A stretch of 7,737 nucleotides of DNA from Puniceicoccales bacterium (lineage in GTDB: Bacteria > Verrucomicrobiota > Verrucomicrobiia > Opitutales > JAIRKQ01), in contig JAISBO010000080.1 in the NCBI GenBank assembly GCA_031266155.1, positions 1 to 7,737 of the forward strand, given 5' to 3'. Below are positions 1-6,455 of the stretch, in pieces. The position numbers and the translations under genes are program-made. Positions within the stretch are counted from its first letter, which is position 1; every line of letters begins with the position of its first letter. Below the pieces are notes generated by a model. That model searched no databases. It saw only the letters and a program-made list of their open reading frames with translations, and had not been told where the DNA came from.

Positions 1-1
1 G

Positions 2-100
2 GCGGGATGGGCTATTCATTCCGGCCGACTTGCAAAGGTTAAACCCCGAAAATTTGACCTAGGGAACGTTGCCAAATTAGGCAACAAAGATGGAAATTAG
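2..100 (+). CDS. Possible 3' end of a plus-strand gene (partial)
   Basis: The frame is open from the window edge to a TAG at 98-100, giving 32 residues that end in LGNKDGN. The peptide is basic and protein-like (SGRLAKVKPRKFDLGN), and the other frames here close sooner or look less natural. An open run of 32 codons can arise by chance, so this is only a candidate. If real, the gene would converge on the large minus-strand gene ending at 213. The family is not recognisable from this tail. Confidence 0.3.
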   Translation, partial: AGWAIHSGRLAKVKPRKFDLGNVAKLGNKDGN

Positions 101-133
101 AAAACCAAAGGTAGAAAAAGCTCGCCTGCACCC

Positions 134-160
134 CTAGGATTTTCCCTGGCGGATCCTTAG
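134..160. terminator. Imperfect hairpin in the convergent intergenic region
   Basis: CTAGGAT (134-140) pairs with ATCCTTAG (153-160) with one bulged T, giving 7 base pairs around a 12-nt loop. It lies after the putative plus-strand stop at 100. No clear T-run follows on either strand, so a terminator role is an inference from position. The rest of 101-212 shows nothing else convincing. Confidence 0.25.
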
Positions 161-182
161 CTAAAATTTGTAATATTATCTG

Positions 183-199
183 TGCTCCGGGATGGAGCA
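183..199 (-). terminator. Hairpin just downstream of the 592-aa gene
   Basis: TGCTCC (183-188) and GGAGCA (194-199) form a perfect 6-bp stem with a 5-nt loop. On the minus strand it begins 13 nt after the TAA at 213-215. What follows on that strand is AT-rich (CAGATAATATTACAAATTTT) but is not a pure T tract, so it would be a weak intrinsic terminator at best. Confidence 0.35.
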
Positions 200-212
200 G
201 AAGTTTAGTTAG

Positions 213-1991
213 TTAGTTTTTTTGGAGCTTTTGTTGCTCTTTTTTACTCGCATCTGCAAGCAAAGACGGCCTTGTGAAATTTTGACCGCCCGGAAGTAAT
301 TTCTTTTCTGGATTGACAATATCCGTACAGGATTCTCCCAATTGGCCTAAATCCGACGGAACCAGGCTTAATTTGCTTTCTATTTCTTGCAATTGTTCTA
401 GCTTGGATTTGAGGGGGATTTTTTCATCTTCCGCTATTACAATTTGCCCCATCCTGTATTCAGCATGGAGAGGTTGGCCATTTCCGTCGAGAATACAAAT
501 ATGAGGACAAGGGATTATCAATTTTTTTGGGTTTTCTTTGTCTGGTAGTGCTTTTTGTTCGGCAACTATTACTCGCAGTTCTCCCACTGAAAATTCATAC
601 TTTTTAGCAGCGGATCCTCCCTGCTTCTCATCCAAAAAAGACTCACCCACATCAGTTCGTTGGTCCACAAACAGATTTCCGTCGGTAGGTAATCCTAGGC
701 GTGATAATTCGCTTTGCAATTTTTGTGCAAATTCTTTCCCCTGTCCATTTAGCGATGCTATTCCCAAAAATGCCAAATTGGCTGTAAATTCTTGGGCAGC
801 TCTCGTGATGTTTGTCCTCAATTCCTTTCCATAGAAACCTGCCGTATGTAAAAGACTAAGCTTTACCATGGCTAATTTTCTAGCACCCAAATCAATATTT
901 TCATTTTTAAAACGTCCAAGCAGTGTTTGGCTACTTTGTAGAAATTCTAAATCTCGACCCTTGTCAATGCCATGCTTTATAGCTAAACGCATCAGACCAT
1001 CAGGTAATGCTCCCATGGCATTTACAAAGGTAAGATCATCAGATTTAATTACGTCACCGACTATTTTAGCAAGCTCTCTTCGAGTTGCTAGTTTATGTCC
1101 TTTCGAAATTTTCGAATCGTTTATGACTCCCACAAGGTCCGAAATGCGTCTTCCTTGGTTTAGAGCTTTAAACTCTTTTAGATTTCCCTCCAAAGTGTTA
1201 GCGGCGGCATTAGGGGTTATTTCCTTCATATTTATGGCAATCCTAATCTTATTAATCTTCGATAGTAAGCTTCTTGTATCCGTATTGAGCCTTCCAGTGT
1301 CCGGACAATTTTCAAAAATTTCCGCTTTGCACTCCTCTATAATTTTGGCAGCCTCTGTAAGGCTAATGGATGAGCTACGCAAATCAGCCACAACTTTCTC
1401 AAGGGTTAGTCTATTATTTTTTAATAATACTGGAACACGTACATTTTGTTCAAACTTGGCAATTGTTTTTTTATCTTCTTTGTCTATTTTACCATTTGAA
1501 CATTCAAATTTTTGGCTTCGCACAGCTCTTCCTGTTTTGTCTAAGACCGTCAATGTTACTGATACTGTACCATTTTCCCCTTTGCAACCGGTTGTAACCT
1601 TGTATTGTTGTCCATTGATGCATGCAGTTTCAGTCTTTTCTTTGATACCTGAAGCATTGTTAGCGCCATGGCTTATGAAATCCGCCACTGAATAATCCTG
1701 TAACCTGGAAACCATCCCACGTTCAACACCACCCACATGTCTTCTGCCAAGCAGACCTATTTTCTCTGTAAGTGTACTTTCTGTGTGTTCGACTCCACGG
1801 GCATCCAAAGATGTCATTTTGTAAAATACTTGCCGGGTTTTTGGGTTGAAGGTTGCTTCGATTGTATAGTCTTTGGTTGCTGTTTTTATCTCCCTAACTA
1901 CTGGTCCTCCTTTCAGCTGTATGGCTTCCTTTCCCACGTCTTGAACAAAGCTTCTAATATCGCCATAGGAATTTCCGTTCTGAATGCTCAT
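213..1991 (-). CDS. Large protein of unknown family with three similar beta-type modules
   Basis: 592 aa from the ATG at 1991; I do not recognise a family. There is no signal peptide or membrane segment, so it is probably cytoplasmic, or secreted by a route without a cleavable signal. Three stretches look alike, each beta-rich and ending in an L-D-x-x-G turn: about residues 41-66 (SLDARG), 130-155 (VLDKTG) and 465-505 (ILDGNG). Residues about 200-440 are mostly predicted helix with many charged residues. The last 60 residues are polar and end lysine/glutamine-rich (KKEQQKLQKN). A TTG at 2009 in the same frame would add six residues, but those codons coincide with a near-perfect -10 box, so the ATG is preferred. 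It is transcribed alone, after gmhB and a 164-nt gap. Reading frame and composition make it a confident gene; function is unknown. Confidence 0.85.
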   Translation of the reverse strand: MSIQNGNSYGDIRSFVQDVGKEAIQLKGGPVVREIKTATKDYTIEATFNPKTRQVFYKMTSLDARGVEHTESTLTEKIGLLGRRHVGGVERGMVSRLQDYSVADFISHGANNASGIKEKTETACINGQQYKVTTGCKGENGTVSVTLTVLDKTGRAVRSQKFECSNGKIDKEDKKTIAKFEQNVRVPVLLKNNRLTLEKVVADLRSSSISLTEAAKIIEECKAEIFENCPDTGRLNTDTRSLLSKINKIRIAINMKEITPNAAANTLEGNLKEFKALNQGRRISDLVGVINDSKISKGHKLATRRELAKIVGDVIKSDDLTFVNAMGALPDGLMRLAIKHGIDKGRDLEFLQSSQTLLGRFKNENIDLGARKLAMVKLSLLHTAGFYGKELRTNITRAAQEFTANLAFLGIASLNGQGKEFAQKLQSELSRLGLPTDGNLFVDQRTDVGESFLDEKQGGSAAKKYEFSVGELRVIVAEQKALPDKENPKKLIIPCPHICILDGNGQPLHAEYRMGQIVIAEDEKIPLKSKLEQLQEIESKLSLVPSDLGQLGESCTDIVNPEKKLLPGGQNFTRPSLLADASKKEQQKLQKN

Positions 1992-1997
1992 GGGGAA

Positions 1998-2003
1998 ATT
2001 ATA
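1998..2003 (-). promoter_or_regulatory. Extended -10 promoter abutting the ATG of the 592-aa gene
   Basis: On the minus strand TGTTATAAT gives the consensus TATAAT at 1998-2003 with the upstream TG of an extended -10. A good -35 is missing, as is usual for this class. The region upstream (about 2021-2043) is almost pure A/T, like an UP element. Only TTCCCC separates the -10 from the ATG at 1991, so the predicted +1 falls on the A of the start codon and the mRNA would be leaderless. Confidence 0.6.
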
Positions 2004-2009
2004 ACACAA

Positions 2010-2155
2010 ACTGTAAAAATAGAAATAAAAAATAAAAAAATTTCATGGTGGAAATTAGCAAACCTTTAGAAAATCGATCCCAACGCCACCAATCTCCCTC
2101 CTTCCCAAATTTGACAATACTTTTTCATGCTTCGAGTAACTTCGAAATGATTGTT
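2010..2155 (-). other. Intergenic region between gmhB-like gene and 592-aa gene
   Basis: This stretch holds the A/T-rich upstream part of the promoter for the 592-aa gene. It also holds a strong Shine-Dalgarno-like AAGGAGG (2097-2103, minus strand) with no substantial ORF after it, a 20-codon ORF (2128 to 2066) and a 15-codon hydrophobic ORF (2046 to 1999). A 5-bp inverted repeat TTCGA/TCGAA lies at 2131-2146. There is no clear terminator after the gmhB-like gene. Confidence 0.4.
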
Positions 2156-2731
2156 TTATCTCCTTATTTTGGGATCCCCTTGGATTTTACCAATTAGCCA
2201 CTTTGAAAACTCAAAAAGTGAGGGGAAAACCCTAGTGCCTTTGTTTTCTTGATGTTCGAAGAGAGAAGTTTTTACTTCACCGTCGGGTGCAATCAAAATG
2301 GCATTTATCTGTGCATTTATGCCGGCAAGGACATCGCTTTCTTTGTCCCCCACCATGTAACAATTTTCCTTCGAAAGGTCAAATTTTTCTACCATTTCAA
2401 CTATGAACCTTGGAGATGGTTTTCTATAAACCGGAGTATCGTCGGGGGATTCTGGAGCTATGCAGATTGCGTCGAATATGTTCGACCCGTGGCCGAGTAG
2501 TTCCATCATGCGCAAATTGCACCTGTACACATCATCCATGGAAATTATCCCCCGCCCTACTCCGCTCTGATTGCTGAATAGAAATAGCATGCACTGGGCC
2601 GATTTTAAACTTGAAATGGCATCCCTTGCTTCGGGCAGCAATTCAACACCACTTGGGTCTTTGAGATAATTTTTGTCGGCGATGATCGTCCCATCCCTAT
2701 CGAGAAAAATAGCTGTTTTGGTCGCAATCAT
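2156..2731 (-). CDS. gmhB: HAD-family phosphatase, D-glycero-D-manno-heptose 1,7-bisphosphate 7-phosphatase type
   Basis: 191 aa, the usual GmhB length. GmhB removes the 7-phosphate of heptose bisphosphate in the cytoplasm, on the way to ADP-heptose for the LPS inner core. HAD motifs are in order: FLDRDGT with the nucleophile D11 and acid/base D13, FSNQSGVGRG (52-61) as motif II, RKPSP (103-107), and MVGDKESDVLAG (127-138) with the metal-binding aspartates D129 and D133. The zinc loop of typical GmhB and HisB-N proteins needs three Cys and one His; here only C90 remains in the segment 90-102. The fold and active site are intact, but the substrate (heptose bisphosphate, histidinol phosphate or another sugar phosphate) is less certain than the family. 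The ATG lies 5 nt after the stop of the membrane gene, pointing to an operon with upp; no Shine-Dalgarno is visible. Confidence 0.85.
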   Translation of the reverse strand: MIATKTAIFLDRDGTIIADKNYLKDPSGVELLPEARDAISSLKSAQCMLFLFSNQSGVGRGIISMDDVYRCNLRMMELLGHGSNIFDAICIAPESPDDTPVYRKPSPRFIVEMVEKFDLSKENCYMVGDKESDVLAGINAQINAILIAPDGEVKTSLFEHQENKGTRVFPSLFEFSKWLIGKIQGDPKIRR

Positions 2732-2736
2732 TGTCT

Positions 2737-3801
2737 TTAGGATGAAATTTTGTCAACTTTAAGGGATGATTTGGCCATTAATTTATAAATTTTCAAATTG
2801 AATACCGCGGGTAGTACCATGCTGGCAAGAATTTGATAGACAAAGGCAGGTGGCAGCGGGGACATGGACTTTTTATAAACAAAAATAAGCGGTGTAATCA
2901 TCAAAAATACCATGGCAGACATTATGAAAATGGCGGCAAAATAATTCGATTCAAATAGTTCTTCAAGGTTTTTGAGGGAATCGGACTTGGCGTGTCTGTA
3001 TAGGGCAGTCGTAGCCTGCACGACAATGGCCATAAAGATTCCCTGCGTGATGGCTAAAAGCGTAATCAGACCAAACATTTCCGCTGGCAGATACATGGAG
3101 AAAAGCCAAACATATCCGCCCTGCCAACATGTTACATATGCTGCTAGGGTACGCAGTTTCGCCTTGGTAAAAAATAAAATGGGAACAAATCCCAAGGAGC
3201 CATATACCATTATGGACAAAAGGATGTAAATTGAAGTGTTTTCTCTCAAAGAAAGCAACGGTCCTATGGCTGATAGGAAAAACGAAACCACAACGGGACG
3301 TATGATGATCAACCAGGCGCTTAAAAATAGCGATGGGGCCCGTGAAAAAAAAGAATTGACCCAGCTGCTCAGAGGGTATATGGGCATTAATAGCCCAAAC
3401 CCAAGGATATATAATATGATTGGGCAAGTACACCAACCCATGCCCTTGTGTAATATGTCTGCGCAGGCACACAAAACGAGGGCCAAAAAATGGTAGGCTG
3501 CAAATTTTTTGGCAACGTACCTGGTGTCCCCATATCCATGTACCAATAGGGAAACACTCCACACAATGGTCAACGAACCGATAAAATTCGGCAAACTATT
3601 CGCCGCACAACAGGATATCAAAAGCATGAACAATAGGAATTGTTTGCCATGGCAGGCTAGGCTAAAGATACCTCTTCTAGGCACAGAATAATCATTTTTC
3701 AGGGAATCCTCACGGTCGGACGTTAATATGCTCCCTACAAACATCAATGCGACCATGCTTGCTAGCATTAGGATCAATTGCCTAATGGGTACTTGTATCA
3801 T
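2737..3801 (-). CDS. Short, degenerate complex-I antiporter-like membrane protein (NuoM/NuoL/MrpD type)
   Basis: 354 aa from the ATG at 3801, with roughly ten hydrophobic helices. It aligns from memory without gaps to three landmarks of proton-conducting subunits: ANSLPNF...LLVHG (67-89) to the TM5 block ANNLL...WELT; FGLLMPIYPLSSW (135-147) to FAVKMPMxPLHGW; and TQGIFMAIV...LYRH (252-270) to xHGLxxAxLF...LYxR. The residues that carry protons in the family are changed: the TM5 Glu is Thr78, the TM7 Lys is Leu138, the TM8 Lys is lost (an Arg168 sits next to it), and two His are Gln227 and Gln253. It is also about 140 residues shorter than NuoM. An upstream GTG at 3843 is possible, but the ATG at 3801 has AGGG about 9 nt before it. 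It overlaps the preceding small ORF by 20 nt. It is probably not an active pump; its role is unknown. Confidence 0.7.
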   Translation of the reverse strand: MIQVPIRQLILMLASMVALMFVGSILTSDREDSLKNDYSVPRRGIFSLACHGKQFLLFMLLISCCAANSLPNFIGSLTIVWSVSLLVHGYGDTRYVAKKFAAYHFLALVLCACADILHKGMGWCTCPIILYILGFGLLMPIYPLSSWVNSFFSRAPSLFLSAWLIIIRPVVVSFFLSAIGPLLSLRENTSIYILLSIMVYGSLGFVPILFFTKAKLRTLAAYVTCWQGGYVWLFSMYLPAEMFGLITLLAITQGIFMAIVVQATTALYRHAKSDSLKNLEELFESNYFAAIFIMSAMVFLMITPLIFVYKKSMSPLPPAFVYQILASMVLPAVFNLKIYKLMAKSSLKVDKISS

Positions 3802-3967
3802 CACGCTTCGCCCTAAATAATTTGACGTTATATTTGCACGCACCCGATATGTATGCGGCCGACATGGCTAAAAATGAAAATATACCAACGCAAATGCCCT
3901 CTAGCAGACACTTAATTATCACCCGATCCGTAAAATCGCAAAATTTTATTATCTTCTTTAATATCAT
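3782..3967 (-). CDS. Small membrane protein, possibly a NuoL C-terminal remnant
   Basis: 61 aa with one clear membrane helix (about residues 22-42), a basic N-terminus and a polar tail (LFRAKRDDTSTH). The ATG follows the upp stop by 4 nt and the end overlaps the next gene by 20 nt, so it appears translationally coupled within the operon; it has no Shine-Dalgarno. The stretch FTDRVIIKCLLEG followed by ISGACKYNVKLF loosely resembles the end of NuoL-type subunits (FVDRxVIDGxVNG ... LQTGxVQxY). Because a NuoM-like gene follows, as nuoM follows nuoL in complex I operons, a shrunken nuoL is one explanation. A helix like those of TRAP small permeases, or an unrelated small membrane protein, cannot be excluded. 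Confidence 0.5.
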   Translation of the reverse strand: MILKKIIKFCDFTDRVIIKCLLEGICVGIFSFLAMSAAYISGACKYNVKLFRAKRDDTSTH

Positions 3968-3971
3968 TGAT

Positions 3972-4592
3972 TCAGTTTGTATCGTATGCCCGGTCTCCAA
4001 AATCCCCAAGTCCGGGAAAGATAAATTTGTGTTCATCCAATCTTTCGTCGACTGCAGCCGTATAAATTGGAACGTCAGGGAATAGATTTTCCAAATGTCT
4101 TACCCCTTCCGGAGCTGCAATCATGGAAACCATGACAACATCGCTGGGATTCTGCTGAAGGACGGTTTCGAGGGCCAATTCGGCCGAATGCCCTGTGGCC
4201 AACATGGGGTCAATTACGACCACAAACTTATCATTCAGGTTTGGCAGTTTGCAGTAATATGTTCGAGCCAAAGCCGTTGTCTCGTCGCGTTCCATGCCAA
4301 TGTATCCTATGGAAACATCCTGTAGTATATCTATGGCCGGTTGCAACATGATTAACCCTGCTCTCAAAATTGGCACAACGACTATCGACTGTCCCAGGTC
4401 CGTACCATCGAAATCCGCCAGTGGAGTTTCTATATTTTTCAGCTTGGTTTTTAAACCCCGAGTGGCTTCAATCAGCAGGAAATATGTCAACTGTTTTCCC
4501 AACTCACGAAATCTTGTTGCCGGAGTACTCTTATCACGTAAATCCGTCAAAATCTTATTGGCAAGAGGATGTCCCAGTACGTGTAGTGTCAT
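3972..4592 (-). CDS. upp: Uracil phosphoribosyltransferase
   Basis: 206 aa, the standard length. It makes UMP from uracil and PRPP for pyrimidine salvage in the cytoplasm. Visible signatures are VPILRAGL (73-80), the PRPP-binding loop VVVIDPMLATGHSA (124-137), AAPEGVRHL (159-167), YTAAVDERLDEH (177-188) and the C-terminal uracil-binding segment FPGLGDFGDRAY (192-203). The usual DPMLATGGS reads DPMLATGHS here, a mild change. The ATG has AGG 7 nt upstream (4600-4602), one of the few plausible ribosome sites in the window. It heads a probable operon with the 61-aa ORF, the antiporter-like gene and gmhB; upp beside membrane transport genes (commonly uraA) is familiar, but the membrane protein here is not a uracil permease. 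Confidence 0.97.
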   Translation of the reverse strand: MTLHVLGHPLANKILTDLRDKSTPATRFRELGKQLTYFLLIEATRGLKTKLKNIETPLADFDGTDLGQSIVVVPILRAGLIMLQPAIDILQDVSIGYIGMERDETTALARTYYCKLPNLNDKFVVVIDPMLATGHSAELALETVLQQNPSDVVMVSMIAAPEGVRHLENLFPDVPIYTAAVDERLDEHKFIFPGLGDFGDRAYDTN

Positions 4593-4615
4593 CTACTTGC
4601 CTATGGAAATTTTTT

Positions 4616-4641
4616 TAAAAAAATAAGCAACGGCTTTTTTA
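4616..4641 (-). terminator. Weak A/T-rich terminator-like hairpin after the pseudouridine synthase gene
   Basis: On the minus strand the sequence reads AAAAAAGC CGTT GCTTATTTTTTT: a short stem (AAGC/GCTT at 4633-4636 and 4625-4628), extendable past one mismatch, with a T-rich tail. It sits between the stop at 4677 and the upp start at 4592, where a transcript end is expected. The small GC content makes the fold weak. The mirror arrangement with T6 exists on the plus strand. Confidence 0.35.
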
Positions 4642-4676
4642 GAAAATATTCACCCTGCACTGCGTTAATGGATGTT

Positions 4677-5441
4677 TTAAGGAGAGCCAGGAGTATGATT
4701 TTCTGCGAAACCTTTTAAAAATTCGGCAAAATTGATTGCACTATGGGCATGAAATGTAAAAATTTTCCCGCCCAAGACATATGTCAAAGATATTTCTTCG
4801 GAATGAAGAAAAAGGCGATAATTTCCGCAGTTTTTCTTAAATACAGCATTGAATTTGGAATCACCGTAGGTTTCATCTCCCACAATCGGCAATGCATGTT
4901 GGGAACAATGCACGCGTAACTGATGGGTTCGCCCAGTAACAGGGAATAGATTTAAAATGCTTAGGGTTACGCCCCATAGGCGAAAAGATTCGACCCAGCA
5001 ACATTTTGTTTCCGCGAAAAATTCACTGCCCGATGACATTTTGATGGATTTTCCGACAAAACTTTTATTCAAACGGGAACGCCAAACGGCATTTTTGTAC
5101 CTTGGGTATCCTTTGGCCAATGCCGTATACTGTTTAGAAACTTTTCTGCTTTCAAAGGCAATTTTTACGGCTTCCGCGACTTTTGGGTTCAAACCTAGCA
5201 AAATTAATCCGGATACCGGAGCATCCAAACGGTTAAGCAAATATACCTTGCTAAATCCTTTGCAAACATAGGCCTGTTCTTCAAAATCATAGGGACACCG
5301 AAGAAGGGAATTCGATGTGTCGCTTTCCCTATTTGGATGGGATAGGACGCCACACGGCTTTTCCACAGCCACAAGGCCATTTTCATCGCATTTGACGATG
5401 GTAGCATTTCCATGTAGAAATCTTTGCAACCCGTGGGACAC
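4677..5441 (-). CDS. RluA-family RNA pseudouridine synthase
   Basis: 254 aa. Enzymes of this family turn specific uridines in rRNA or tRNA into pseudouridine. Motif I is VEKPCGVLSHP (26-36). The catalytic motif II is LLNRLDAPVSGLIL (68-81) with Asp73; the usual His of HRLD is Asn here. Motif III GRTHQLRVH (170-178) is perfect, followed by GDETYG (188-193) and LHSEEISL (212-219). There is no N-terminal S4 domain, as in RluA and TruC, so the target site cannot be assigned. The start is the GTG at 5441: it lies 2 nt after the upstream stop and the next in-frame Met is near residue 135, inside the catalytic domain. GGA 6 nt before the GTG may act as the ribosome site. It is clearly coupled to the YhaM-like gene. 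Confidence 0.93.
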   Translation of the reverse strand: MSHGLQRFLHGNATIVKCDENGLVAVEKPCGVLSHPNRESDTSNSLLRCPYDFEEQAYVCKGFSKVYLLNRLDAPVSGLILLGLNPKVAEAVKIAFESRKVSKQYTALAKGYPRYKNAVWRSRLNKSFVGKSIKMSSGSEFFAETKCCWVESFRLWGVTLSILNLFPVTGRTHQLRVHCSQHALPIVGDETYGDSKFNAVFKKNCGNYRLFLHSEEISLTYVLGGKIFTFHAHSAINFAEFLKGFAENHTPGSP

Positions 5442-5443
5442 AA

Positions 5444-6448
5444 CTAGTCCAATTCTCCGTCATCCGGTGAGTCAATTGGCAAAACGAGCAACTTCCCTTC
5501 TAACCCTTTATGGAAGTCAGAAAAAATATTTTTACTCGGGGTCGAACGCAACAATTGCTCTACCATTCCCATTTTTGCATCTAGATTGTCAACCAGAGCA
5601 ACAAATACCGCCTCCGGAGTAGCAGGACGTACCACAGCTCCAAATTCAGGGTCACTGTGATGGCTTAGAAGGATATGTTCAAGGCGTTCCAAAATTTCAC
5701 CGTTCAATTTATTTTGGATGGCGACCTTTCGAATGAGCCTATAGCCGAGAACCAAGTGTCCTTGCAAAATGCCTATTTTCGTCCGCTGGGGCACTTCGTC
5801 ACTTGTATATTCCAAAACCTTTCCTGTGTCGTGCAATATTAAGCCGGCCATGGCAATGTCGTGGTCCACAAAAGGGTACAGAGGCAGGAGATTTTTCCCC
5901 GCCCTGGCAGTGTGAACCGTGTGTTCCAATAGCCCATTCCTATAGGCATGGTGCATGGAAATTCCGGCAGCTTTGCTGTAAAAATCCTCCCCAAGTTCCT
6001 TGATTACTTCTCCGACGACCAATTGGAGCTTTTCATCGCCAATGGTCGCAACCATGCCATTTAATTCACTCTTCAAAGCCTCCATTCCTTCATCGGCACA
6101 GGCAGTCATCTTTTGTAAATAGTCGCCCCGCGCAATTTCATCATCACTCAATGTACGCACAAATGTTATATCTGGAGAAAATGCACCCTTATAACTCCTC
6201 GTGATCCCTTCCACGAATACTATCGTTCCAGGCTCTACGGTTTTAAAAAAGTTATACATGGAAGAACTACCAAAGACTTTACACAGACACGTGGCATTTT
6301 TGTCCCCAACGGTAACGGACAAATACTCGGTATTATTTTTGGCCAACTTTACTTCGACAAGCTTTATAACAGCAACAATGCTAAACTTTAAACCACTATC
6401 TGAGGATATAATATCGAGTATGGTAGTGTCATTCGTGCCATCAATCAT
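5444..6448 (-). CDS. yhaM: HD-domain 3'-5' exoribonuclease of the YhaM type
   Basis: 334 aa. YhaM of Bacillus subtilis is a metal-dependent 3'-5' exoribonuclease that trims RNA ends. Residues about 18-100 look like the OB-fold nucleic-acid-binding domain (beta strands with SVTVGDK and GTIVFVEGI). The HD phosphohydrolase domain follows: LLEHTVHTA with H176, LILHDTGK with H206-D207, GHLVLG with H231, LLSHHS with H263-H264, and VDNLDAKM with D287/D290, the last being typical of YhaM. All metal ligands are present. The C-terminal tail is acidic (DSPDDGELD). The ATG at 6448 lies directly after a good promoter, has no Shine-Dalgarno, and the next Met is residue 64. First gene of a two-gene operon with the pseudouridine synthase, so both products act on RNA. 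The name is by homology; the substrate is untested. Confidence 0.92.
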   Translation of the reverse strand: MIDGTNDTTILDIISSDSGLKFSIVAVIKLVEVKLAKNNTEYLSVTVGDKNATCLCKVFGSSSMYNFFKTVEPGTIVFVEGITRSYKGAFSPDITFVRTLSDDEIARGDYLQKMTACADEGMEALKSELNGMVATIGDEKLQLVVGEVIKELGEDFYSKAAGISMHHAYRNGLLEHTVHTARAGKNLLPLYPFVDHDIAMAGLILHDTGKVLEYTSDEVPQRTKIGILQGHLVLGYRLIRKVAIQNKLNGEILERLEHILLSHHSDPEFGAVVRPATPEAVFVALVDNLDAKMGMVEQLLRSTPSKNIFSDFHKGLEGKLLVLPIDSPDDGELD

Positions 6449-6455
6449 GGGGAGC

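Noticed and set aside
868..1695. 275-codon plus-strand open frame inside the 592-aa gene
   Set aside because: Antisense shadow of the large minus-strand gene; its translation is low-complexity Ser/Leu/Phe-rich with no domain, and the minus frame is longer and has a promoter.
1999..2046. 15-codon hydrophobic minus-strand ORF (MKFFYFLFL...) as a leader peptide
   Set aside because: It is a by-product of a poly-A/T tract, lacks a ribosome site and overlaps the -10 box.
2963..3562. 199-codon minus-strand frame within the antiporter-like gene
   Set aside because: Shifted-frame shadow rich in His, Trp and Cys without a domain; the overlapping frame has the membrane helices and family landmarks.
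3801..3843. GTG at 3843 as the start of the antiporter-like protein
   Set aside because: It lacks a ribosome site and adds a polar 14-residue extension before the first helix; the ATG at 3801 has AGGG about 9 nt upstream.
5204..5443. 79-codon minus-strand frame starting TTG at 5443
   Set aside because: Out of frame with the pseudouridine synthase, which carries all family motifs; this frame is a shadow of it.
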